Shown here in pieces: positions 48,519 through 60,700 of a stretch of 64,000 nucleotides of DNA. Source of the DNA: Balanoglossus misakiensis (lineage: Eukaryota > Hemichordata); assembly GCA_040954595.2 (NCBI GenBank), contig CM082587.2, positions 4,898,001 through 4,962,000 of the forward strand, in the 5' to 3' direction. The notes below the pieces were generated by a model that had not been told where the DNA came from, made no database searches, and was given only the letters and a program-made list of their open reading frames with translations. Each line of letters begins with the position of its first letter. The stretch's first letter is position 1. Made by a program: the position numbers and the translations under genes.

Positions 48519-51030
48519 CCGTTTGGTTAAACTAGTATTATTGCCTACATGCTTTTATGTACTTTTGGCAGTCGGTCGATCAGAAAAGTTCTTTCACCTC
48601 TGTGATAGCACAGCGTCGGGTTGGAATGTGAGAATACTAGTACATAGGAAAATGTCGCCCGTTTACGATTCAACCAATTCCCGAAAATGCATTACCTAAA
48701 TATTGACAAACAGTTAACAATATCGGGTCTTTGTGTCGCTCGGGGAGAGCGGACAAGTTCACGCGGACACATTTCCTTCTTTGTATGGACCAACTTCACG
48801 ATTTGTGAATACAAACGAGATTGTCCGGGAAAAGCAAACTTCATCAACTATAGAAGCAGTGCAGCACGAAACCTCCCAGTGTTTTTGTTAGGATGCTGCA
48901 CAACCGAAACAGGACATTGGTCGGTTAAATAAGCGGTTTCTATAGAATGTCGGTTTATAAGTCACAAATAGGCGTGGGAGGCCCCGCGCGACATTTTCTC
49001 GTCTAATTTTAGTTCCATTGGCATTGCCCCCGGGCGTAGTGCATTGTGGGACGGGCGATGGCGTGTGTAATCACCGCCGTCCGCGTTGTGACAACATTGA
49101 AGACACTACAAGCAAATTAAATTAGCCGGGACGGAACGGATTTTTTTTTGTTCCGATGAATGGGTTGTATACTTTGTCTCTCGTTTTTTTATTTTTCACA
49201 CAAACAGTGCCAACGGAGGGGGTTACCATATCGCTACCGGGTAGACGCGGACCGAGCACCACCCGTGAAGAGGGTACGCATTGGCCGACATCCCTTCGTG
49301 TGTGGCCGACCCGGTTTTCTATGGCACACCGTTAATATTGCACCTAATCCGCAAAATAGACGTTACTAATTGGCTGGGAAGTTTTCCGAGACTATGATTT
49401 GACCACGAAAATATCAAGACCTTTTTTGCCGTCTTGTTACAAAACTGTGTAGGCTGGGCCATGAGAATAGCCTTGTCTAATGAGGATGAAGCATCCAGTG
49501 TGATTTGATATCGCCATATATTTCTGTCGCCATTTCTTAGAATTTTTTATTTGGACTCCCTTATGAAAATTGACAGATCAACGCTTCAACCTAAAGCACA
49601 GGTCGATTCCTTAACACTAGCGAGTCGAGAATATCACGATCACCAAAATAAATCTAATCATGCAATTTTAAAGGTGTACGGTCCACTGTATGCAAATTTA
49701 GCCACAGTCACCACGGCCAGTTGAGATCCAGCCGATCATCGATTTTCACACTGAGACCGGGTCATTAGGCATGCCCTTTTATGGACATACGTTAAGTAAC
49801 GTTACAGGTGACTGCATACCTCGAAGCGAGGCTGACAGAATGATCTTGAGAACCGCTTTGTGATTTTGAAGCGCTGTGCCATGTCAGAAAAAATATTAAA
49901 ATGATTGCTCATTGGTCGTCGTTTGGAATTTTTACAATCCATTCGCCCGATGACCTTTGAATCTTTCAAGTACACACGCTTGACATTGACAGAGATTTTG
50001 AATAATTTAAAAAGTAAGGCTTTTAATTTCAGACTTCTCTAATCCGATAGGTTACAACACCAAGGCTCCGAGTCTATGGCCAACATCTATCCCGACCATC
50101 GATTTCTGTAGAAAAAAAATATGACACGAATTGTTCTGTCCCAGAAACTTTTCAAAGAAGTGAATCAGAGTTTTTAATTAATTTTCATCGCGTTTTCTTT
50201 CCTGCATTTGACATTTCGAGTTAGCCTATCATTCTGTAGAAAATGTACAGTTTTGACAACAGCATTTCCCCCCCAAATTTGCAGAAGTTGCACTCAACAA
50301 TTTGAAATGTGTCCAGGGTTCGATTCATACACCTGTACCAACTAAGAGCAGACATACGCCCGGGGGAACATACATTACCCCAGTCAAAAACAAACAAACT
50401 CAGACAACCACCAAAGCAAGAAATCTGAATGAGATGTCGCCTGTCGTGCCCCTGTTCAGGGTAACCCCATTCCTGGCGATCGCCCACGGGCCGTTTGTTT
50501 TGATCCCCGCGGCCTGCGATGCAAGCCGGTGTCGCCGCACTGTCGGCTGGCAACAAGTGAAAGTGCCGGTCGGATGCGGTGAGGAGCCCCACTCCAGGCA
50601 CTCGCAATTACAGCGACAAAGCCGACGGCTTTTATTCGCCCGTCGCGCTCTGTGTAGAGCAGAGGCACCGCATTCTATGCGTCCAAATACCGTCAGGGAT
50701 TCTATGGGCTCAGCATGAAGGGTAAAATTGGTCCTTCAAATATACGCCGAATAGAACGTTAAAAAAAAGTTCGTTTGCCTTTGTTGGGGGCGTCGGAGAA
50801 TGCAACGACTCTCCATTGTTTCCGAAATCATTTGAACACCGTTTCTACATCAGCGATAAAAAGTATAGACAGTCTGGATGTCAGATTATTTTTTTAAAAG
50901 GTGAAGTCTGGAACTCATTATGCTCTAAGACCTCTTTTAGTGGTGATCATGTGATCTAACAATATGCCAGAGAAATCAATCGCTTTGAAAAAGGCCGAAA
51001 ACCAAGTAACACAAACCACGCACTATGCAA

Positions 51031-51183
51031 AATGCTATATTTCTCTCATGTTTTTGCCATACAACCTGAAGTGGTGGACAGGCATACATAAGAAAAACTG
51101 CACTTTCGTTTGTTTTCTAACATTTTCCCATGTATGACTCAGCAAAAAGTAAATGCTTGTAGACGAAAGTAGAAGAGCGAGTG
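51031..51183 (+). mobile_element. truncated relative of the 18.8-kb MITE-like element
   Basis: Aligns by eye to 18830-18986: TATATTTCTCT..., ACAACCTG..., GCATACATAAGAAA, then CAAAAAGTAAATG near the right end. The matching left terminal inverted repeat was not found. Confidence 0.55.
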
Positions 51184-51874
51184 TTCAGAACTATATGGTG
51201 GCTTTTTCACGCTCACTGTGTGATATACGTGTCAAAAACTCACACCTAAAATATCCCAGATGGAGGTGACACATTCTTTTCCACAACAGTTGCAAAATGC
51301 CAAACGCTTTCGTTCTTTGAAATGTCTGGCTGTGCTTCTCGACAGTGACGTCTTGGATGCGTCTCAACGATTGCAGCCTTGGCGGGCAGCGCCTAGCCGT
51401 GGCCTCGCTAATATGATTTGAAAACGGGAAATGGACCATGATGCGAGTGATTAATTTTAAATACGTCGGCGACACTCCTTGTAAATCGAATCGGGCATCG
51501 CGGTAATTATTCACACGTTGCATTCACTGAAAAATTATTATGAGCGGCGTTCTCGGGTTATTGTGTCACGGGGATAGGGAAATGTGAATTTCATTTTTGA
51601 TTAAGTTAAACGAACGTTGGCGTCTTCGGAAATGTGGTTAATGAACGATGTCGGAGGAATGAGCTCGGCATTTCCTTTTAACGCAAAAAGCCGGTTTGTT
51701 TTGCAACACTCAGAAGTGCGCCGACGGGGCAGCACTGAAATCTGGGTCACGTTCACACAAACTATGGATGCAAACTATAGCCAAGGTTAAATCTCCTACT
51801 GTTTTCTCATTTTGCTTTAGTTTTGGACATGACTGTATGTCTTTCTTAAACCCAAATCATGGATAGTTTTTTCG

Positions 51875-51889
51875 GGGGGGGGGGGGGGG
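51875..51889. repeat. poly-G tract
   Basis: Run of about 15 guanines with no coding context. Confidence 0.8.
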
Positions 51890-54776
51890 CAGGGCGCAGA
51901 GACAGCAGAAGTGGACAAAGACTGAGACTGCGCACAACTGCCAAGTTTTCGGAGGAGAAAAAAAAGAGACGTCGCAACGTCATAAAAAGTGAACTAAGGG
52001 CGATCAATAGAATATAATCACATTGAAAAAGGTGGTCTTCATTATTTACAAGCAAGACACCTTTGTTCGGATTAATTATTATTGTCCTTGATTGGTAACG
52101 ACCAAATTAAACAACTTCGTGATTAAGAGCTGGACAAAGCAAGGGATTATGGGGGATTACGGACCGAAATGGGATTAAGGGGTATTTAGCGGGCGCATCG
52201 ATGTGGGTGACCGTCTAACCGCACCACTGGGAAATGTTCTATTTTTGCGTCTATTGTGCAATGGCAAGAGGGAAAGTTACTTTTCTTTTGTGCGAGTATC
52301 TCTTATTTTACACACCGTAATCCACAGACGAGCTTAAGCTTTGATCTCAGGCTGCGCTCCGACACGAGGGTGTCTGGATGCCTGTGTGACCGAGGGTGTG
52401 GTCTGAGACCACTCATTTTTTGAATGCTCCGTCCTCGAGGCGCGGACTACATCATCACTCCTGATTTCACCTCAAGACTCGGACACAAACAGCTAAAACA
52501 TTAACTCACTCATCAACAAGTATATTACCCCTCATTAAACTATTTACTTATAGTCCTGCGTCCGTTGACAATTTGATCATTAAAAAAAATCCGTGACCGG
52601 GTGATGTTTGGCGTGCGCCTATTCCGAGGTCGCAAACTATCTCATTCACATCGGCCATACGAACAACAAACGTGCTTCCATCCAATCGATTTATTGAGTT
52701 GCTTGATACAGTCTGTGACGCAGAGACTCGTAATTCTTATAAGCCTTGAAGTTATTCGCGTTCAAAGCAGATGTAACCTACTATTGACGCCAACGAAATC
52801 GTCAATCGCAGAACTGACCAAAAAGCCACCCGTTTATTAATTCAAATGTACAATAACCAGATTGTCTAGCGGTAACGTACTAATTTTGACTTTCGATAGC
52901 TGTTGATACGCCAACTAAATTGGCCGTTCGTTTGCAGTTTACCGCAGAGTACAGGCTCTGGTAAAGACTGGATCTGATGAGGATGATTAATGTTGATTAA
53001 TGTGCTTTACTATTCCACTTGTTACATATTGTGTCATCTTTATTTGACGGAGATTCAATCTTGTTGATTGTCTCGGGCGATTGGAGCTACTTTGTTTTAA
53101 AACTGGAACGTCCATGAACTCTCAGTTGTCGCATTTTTACGGGGCCTCCGTCTGGGTCAAAGTTGTCGGTGTTTGCGTGTTGTTGTTTTATGACACCGAT
53201 TTTTTAAAAATATGTGGTCCACACAAATGTGTCGCATATCAGCGTCAGCAGAATTTCATTTTCTGCGTTTCCATGGTTATGTGGCAGGGCGATGAAGCGA
53301 GTCAGTTGTCACCAGACAGAGAAGACGGGCGCGGAGTGAATTGCGTTATATCAATTCAACTCAATATGGTAAGAGGCGCCAGGCGTACTTTTTCCCTCCT
53401 AGCCTCTCCCCGAACATGTTTACATGCAATATTAGGCATATACAAGTATCATCGAGTGCGTATCTGGCGACAAACATATTTTCAACGCAGTATAGCACAG
53501 ACTTTGTCCGTGGGTTCAGACATCCATTGTAACTATGTCAAACTCTGCGCGGACTTTTGTCCATAGCTGAGTCAATCATATGACGAAACATTTGCCTAAG
53601 CATTGTTTCATTATATATATATACAAGTCCCTTTGGGGAACATCTCCATATTTCTCCGCATGCTTAATGTTGGACTTCAGTTACCGTGATCGCTTCATCT
53701 CTCGCCTAAGGCAAGCATAAGCTATATGCTATAACCAATAATTCGATACCACGTTGTTTTCATTCCTGTAATTGCAGGCATCTGCCATGGTAATTGATAA
53801 TTTTTGTATAATGCTTTAGCAGACAGATCCATTTTGCGCGTTTGCGGCTGCGTTATAAGACATTCGTATTTCTTTGGCTATAATCGAATATAGTTCATAT
53901 TTGAGCGTTTTGTTATCGTCTGGTTTACAGGTTGTTTAAATTTCTTATTTGCATAAACCGCAACTAACGCCCGGAGTTTTATTCTGCGCAGCGGAATGTG
54001 TGATGCGGTTCTCTGCCGTCCGGCCTCTGGTCGAAAAAAAATCGCTTTCTTTTGGAAGGCAATAGGGAATCAGTGAACCGCGGTAAAGGAGAGTTGGTCG
54101 ACAGCATGATTAAGACTTCCAGAACGGTGATGTTAAACCGACACGTACTAATGGCGACGGCCGCCCATGTGTTACAAATAAGTGTAAATTGCATGAAACA
54201 CTTGTCTATAGGCGGTAACTTGAAAAGCAGTGCCGGTTTCATACTGTTTTTTGTCCTGAGTACACCCCGGCACCTCCCGATACGCCCGGCTCTCCCAGCG
54301 ACACCATTTTGTCCAATTTACAATACATTGTACCATTTTGAATGAGTTAAAAGTGAACGCCGACATTTGGGCATTTAGCGGTAGAGGCTATTTACCCTAT
54401 TCAGGGCTTAGCATCAGGGGGTCGACACCGGCGTGTGTGTCGGGCCCCAGTGGAGTAACGTTTCTTTTAATTCTCCCCAAAAAATCCCCCAGAATGAATT
54501 TATTCAAATATATTTTGTAGTGAGTGAACAAGGCGCTGCCCACGTTTATTCACTTAACTGCCACTTCCGTTGGGCGACCTGGTCGAGGTAGAGAGGGACG
54601 GCGCTTTCCAGCAGACAGACGTGTCAATCTGATCTGCCTTATCCCAATTAACGCCTGTAGATACGGATTATAAAACGGATCACCTGTGCAGACGACACTG
54701 TCATTTTCACTGACGGCGTTGACGAGACCACACATCCCATCTCGTATAGAACTACTACTGCTGCCACTCGCCTACC

Positions 54777-57700
54777 ATGACGATTGCGCCTTTCAGCGCA
54801 ACGCTCGCCGTCGCCCTGGCCGCCTCCCTGGTGATCTCGAGCCGGGGCGAGGCGGGCGACGGCTTCTCCGCACACCGTCGGGAAAGGAGGGATTTCTACG
54901 AAAGGAGAGCCGCTCGCGTCGCCCGGGAGGCGCTCGAGCGCTGCGCCAGCACCGAGAAGACACCGCTGCATCACCAGGGACGCTACCCGAGGAGCGCGCC
55001 CGAGAGTTACGACTTCGGGAAAGCGACGTATTTCTCCGGGAAGGGAGAGATCCTCCGCCTGAAGCTGCCCAAGGCCCTGGACATGAGCCACGACCTCCCG
55101 AGAGCAGAATTCACCATAGAGGCATGGCTGAAGCCAGAAGGTGGCCAGAAAAACCAAACAACTATTATAGGTAAGGCCGTTGATAGTTTTTTGAGAAAAA
55201 AAGTACAAATGTCTTAATGGCACTTCTTGCAATAGAAAGTGTGCGGAATAGCTGTACACACTTCCCCGACAAGTGCACTTTTGGTGGCTTTGTCATATAG
55301 TTGTTAATTTGTCGATTATTGCCACTTCTGGGATGGAGAAACCTTTGTTAGGGTAGTTCACACCAAGTCAGACGTTCACACGTTCTTAGGTGTAACCAAA
55401 GCGATGAGAGTTGGCATTTTTTTGCACGCGCTCGCCCAGAAAACTTTGAGCGAAGCGCGATGGTGACGTTAAAACGTCTCGGGTTGTTGGGGGATTTCAC
55501 TTCCCCCGATGTTCTGTGCAAGGCGGCAATCAATTAGGCCTGGTAAGTTTGTCGCACGTTCTCGTGAAAGGCTCTGACAAAAGGTCGTCAAGTGTTACAC
55601 CTCGTTGTCGCATATTTCTCCACGCCTCATCAGCCAGACGAGAGTTCATCCACTGCGCTCGGATGCACCCGATTGAATTTTATGCTTTTCTCGCCCGCCG
55701 TGCCAATTCAAAAGGCACCGACACACGCAGCACAACGTGTAATTGTTATAATTGTTTTTATGTTATGATGACAGTTCCCGCAAAGTAATTCAGGTGAATA
55801 TTACTTAACGCCCTGCCAGTTACTTCAAGGTAAAAACGTCGCCAGAAGATCATACATACAGGCCAAATTAAACCCACTCACGATCTGGTCAAATCCCTGC
55901 TTCTAATGTCCCAGTCTCCAAGTATAGTCACAGGGGGACTGTGGTTAGCCGAGGCCGAAGACGAGAAATCGGATTAAAAATTCAATTTCGCGGGCGCATT
56001 AGAATCTGGACCGGTCACTATGATCCGTTCGCTAAACTGGTGTGGTACAAGGTTAAATTGCGTTTACATCGTATGCCTCTCCTTCGAACGGAAATTAATA
56101 TCGATCACTAGTATCGATCACTTCACAGACCTTCGCTGTCTTTTCTTCGGCAGGTCGTAAAATAAACAACGATATATATAATCGACCTTTTCCTTCTAAA
56201 ATATACCGTGATTAACTACTCAGGGATATTCTTTGCAAAAAGTTAAAAAAGGCGATTGAATGACATTTCGTTGGCCGATTTTGCCACGCTAGGTGTGCAG
56301 CAATTAGCACCTATCTGGTAAAAGATTACAGCAATACACGAGGAACTGATTAATATGATTAGCTGTGTGTCAATTTATGCTCGTGAATTAACAATCGTAA
56401 AAGACCTCCCATTAAACTTCTAAATGTCATTTATTCACGTTCTCTGAGTTTATAGCTATTCCCCTGATCAATGAGAACGTGTTAACGTTTACCATTCGGG
56501 TGTGGTTAGGTTATTATTTTTTCTGCGGTGTTGTATCTCGGAAAAAAGTACAGACGTACATAGCGCAGAAATGCTATTACCGCTCTTGTTTCCTCCTTTG
56601 GGACCCACGCGGTCCAAAGGTGTTCAAAGCTTGCGAGTAAAGTTTACACCGCATGCAATTTCCCCTCCGGTGTCTGTGTTTACACTTACTCACACCTTTC
56701 GCTAATTTTTTGTCATTGTTGCGCGCGTGTGGTGAGCGGGTGACTGACAATCGTCAGCTTTGGCCGGTGTGCACGGAGGCGTAATAGGGATGTTAGTGGT
56801 CGTGGTGGTCCGCGCGTTTGCCGCCGCGCTCGTGTAATCCAACTTGAAAACCTCCGCCGTCGGGTTTATTTTGATACCCGTTGTCCACAGAGTCAACAGA
56901 CGGTCTCATTGATGAGCAATAATAGGCAACAAAGGGGTACGAGTTCACGTTTTGAAATCACGCAACTCCTTTCCTGTAAAGGATCTTACCCCAGTCCCCG
57001 CCACCTCTACCACACGGGGAGTCAAAACACCCCGATTCCGACCACCCGTACTCTATTCGCGTAACTGTACGGCAGAGTGACGGATTATCTTAATCGTTAT
57101 CGCAACCGAGTTTAAACAGATTTATAGACAAAAGTAAAGGATCTGGGTGAAATAATATCTTAGAAAAACAACACGTTCAAAGCGAGATTGCCCATATACC
57201 CCGCGGTGGAACTTGAGAGCTCTCTCACACAGCCTTACATAGTTCAATTACATCAAAGCTTCATATTTTCCTAGCGTCTATGATTTGTCGTGTTGGGAAA
57301 ACGGATGAACAATTTAGGCCTAAACGAATTTCCTACTTGTAGAGGGCCTAGCCGTAGCAACGGTTTCAGGTGTGTACAAGACGCATGTTATTAGCAATTA
57401 ATGCCAATATCTGTTTGTTCTCACACACAAACTATTATATATGGTGTGAGCGCTTGTTTGGTTGGTTGGCTGACGGCTTGCAGCGACCACACACAATGCA
57501 ACCATCCACCCTTCTGATGCAACCCACAAGCCCATGACACAAGCTGTGGGGATTAGGTCAAACGTGTGTGTCGGCAACCAGAAATCCAAACCTTACAGGT
57601 ACAGCACGTAACAAATAAAAACAGAGTTTACAAGCGCAACAGTTGTTCGACGCAAGCCAACCATGCATCCTGCCGCTTTAGTGCGGTCCAACGGAATGCA

Positions 57701-60700
57701 CTAAATCTCGCGTGACTTATGGCTTTGAGTGGCCAAAGCACGCATGTTCCAATTTAGCAATTACGGCGCTTATTTTCCCAATCGAGGAAAGCAAATAAAT
57801 ATCCAATCCCGGAGAGTGTTTGGTTCTGTACATTTCCGCCCTTCTATTCAACAACACACCTAATCGTCTTCCGCTGTTTTCATGTTTCTTCCATCTAACT
57901 TTTTGTTAGAGAAACACACGAAAAACAAAACAAGGTTACGCAAAGTCGCACTTTTCAATTCAATCTGTATTGGCCATTTACATGCTGTACCGCAGAGGAA
58001 ATGGCAGATTTTGATCACATTCTTGTATTTTTCTGTGTTTCTTGTTCCCAGTTGATTTTTTTCTCTGGGGTCGCTGTGTACAGCAAGATATATAAAAGAT
58101 AACATAACATAGTAATAAAGTGTTGAAAAATATCGAAATTTATCATCAATGTCTCAAAACACGCTATTCTACGACCATAATGTCTTATACTCGCAATTTC
58201 CTATCGCATTTTTTTGTTCAGGTTTGGTTGACACTTGCGGTATGTGGACTGCCGACAAGGGATGGTCGATAGGGATCCACTCACTCGCAAACGAAGCCGA
58301 GAGCGACGCGAGAGTCTATTTCTCCCTTCGCACCGACCGCTCGAGGGAGTCCACGACCATCTCCGCCAACCAGAGGTACCAACCGAACAGGTGGGTGCAC
58401 GTGGCCGCCAGCTACGACGGCGCCCGGATGGCCCTGTTCATCAACGGCGCGAAGGTGGGCGTCAGCCACCGGCAGCGCGGCGACCTGTTCAGCCGCACGG
58501 CCAGCCGCTGCAAGGAGCTGGACATCGGCGGCAACGTCGTCTCGGGCACCTACTACCGGGGCCTGATGGACGAGGTGCTGCTGTGGTCGGAGGCCCGCAG
58601 CCACGCCGAGATCAAGGACAGCATGCACAGCACCTCGCGGCGCAAGGAGAACCACAGCACCCTCGACCACTACGAGGACTTCTCGAACATCGACGCCTGG
58701 GAGATGGTCATGGAAAACCAGCCGGTACTGGTGCAGTCCGACATGCCCACCGAGCTGCACGACGTGCACGTGGTCGCCCCGAAGTGCGGCATGACCGTGT
58801 GCGACAGCCCGGACATCGTGAAGAGCTACTCGGCCAACTGGGCGCTGCGCCGACCGAAGACCATCCGCTACCGCGTCGTCAACGTCTACGACGACGACGG
58901 CGCCAACCCGGTGGTCTCCGAGGAACAGATCGCCTACCAGCACCAGCACCTCAACGCGGCCTTCAGGCGACACAACATCACCTGGGAGCTGACCGTCGCC
59001 AACGTCACCAACTCCAACTTGCAGAGCCGGGCCATCCTCGTCGATTGCCCCGTCGACAGCATCGGCGACAGGAGGTGCGACCCGCAGTGCAGGCACGCCC
59101 AGACCGGGTTTGACGGCGGCGACTGCGACGTGCCGAAGACGATTTGTCGGAAATCCCAAATCGGCGACGGAAAGTGCGATGACAACTGTAACCGACGATA
59201 CCATGACTGGGACGGGGGAGACTGCTGCCAACCACCCAGTACATCCGCGTCAACCGCGGCTAAGTGCTTCGATCCACGGTCGCCCTATAGGTAAGTAAAT
59301 GATCTAAAATTCAAAGTTTACAAAGAGATACTGTTTAGGCATCACAACCAGTCTCTTCCAGCTCAATTTTAATGTCTTCTTGAGATATAAGCGCCGCCAA
59401 GAGAGTTCTAGAATCAACAGGTGGTCACGAATTTATCTTTCTCAAGGTAACTTCGGATTATTCTCTCTTAAAATTGAAAATAAAAATTGTGTGTCACTGT
59501 GCAAGATTTTGAACGAGACCAAATTTGTCTTAAATTTGGTGTTCAAAATGGCCGCTAAATTTAAGTTGTGATTTTGATGAGACAAGACGGTAAACACGCT
59601 TTGAAATATCAAAGACTTGAAAGGTTTGGGGGACAATCGTTTCTCTGAAAACATTTCCGCGGACCGCGCACAATTTCAAGTTCACGGGACTCCCCACCCC
59701 GATGTGCCGTGACGGACCCCACGTTCAAGTTATCATCCGCCGTTGACGACAACCAAATCAGTGAAGTCGATTCAGTGTCGCCGGAATGCGAACGAACGCC
59801 CCCGTTGCGCTGTGACGCACAACACGCGAAGCGGTGATTTGGACCCATGCGGCCGATATGCGAATTCCGCCTGTAGTATTTTTAAACAACAACTGGTCAC
59901 GGTCAATGGAGTGTAAACCGACAATTGTCGCAACGTGGTAAACATGTTGTGCGGATTTCCATTTCATTGATAACTTGTTCGCGAGGGTACAAAGGGAATC
60001 TACGGGGGGATGTTATGACATTTCCTCTCTCTCTCTCAAACACACCAACAAACGATAATCCCAGACTTCCAGAGGAAGTCAGACTTCCACCAAAAACATT
60101 TATGTACACCATAAGACCAATCGAGTTCGTCTATCAAACCATTGAACCTAGAGGAAGTAACTTTTGCGTAGACAACTTAACTAATAGCCATGATTTTCCG
60201 TAAGAACACTCCAGTTTCGTGACAAAACGATCAAAAATACCATGATAATTGACCAAACCAAAGTAACAAAATACAGGGCTGCTTAGTACATGCACTCCGT
60301 TGAAATTTATGCACACCATGCAATTAACCCACGATACAAACTACATGTATACACAACTTGGCACAGAAAACAAATTCAGTTTAAGTTACACACTCTAAAG
60401 TGGCTGCATGGTTGTAGTTATCTGAACGCGAGTATGGAAAGGCCTACTCGGGCAATTGTTATACGCGATGCTAACACGCATGGACCTTCAGGTATAATCC
60501 CTTTGCTTTGTTTCTACACAAGGACTTCACCAATGATAACCCCGTTATTTGCACCCGATGAAGGTCTTAGCGATGCGATATGTGGCGTCAATACTGTCCG
60601 TTTCTTAATGATCTGTTAAGGTTTGATTATACTTGTACTTTTAACGAGGGGTCGCAACGACGGAGGCGTCCTAGCCGGTGTCCATACACAGAAGAAGTTA

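Larger units (their letters stand above)
48399..54776. other. 6.4-kb stretch without recognised genes
   Basis: After the 3' UTR of the TSR gene I see only short frames. The longest (53081-53566, 161 codons) has no recognisable domain or conserved-looking composition. The stretch holds a truncated MITE-like copy and a poly-G tract, and may contain regulatory DNA for the pappalysin gene. Confidence 0.5.

Noticed and set aside
50310-50340. tRNA-like B box (GGTTCGATTC)
   Set aside because: No A box or cloverleaf arms at the right distance.
53081-53566. 161-codon frame in the gene-poor region
   Set aside because: No recognisable domain, start context or splice partners.
58281-59231. 316-codon minus-strand frame in the pappalysin exon
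   Set aside because: Shadow of the plus-strand laminin-G/LNR coding exon.
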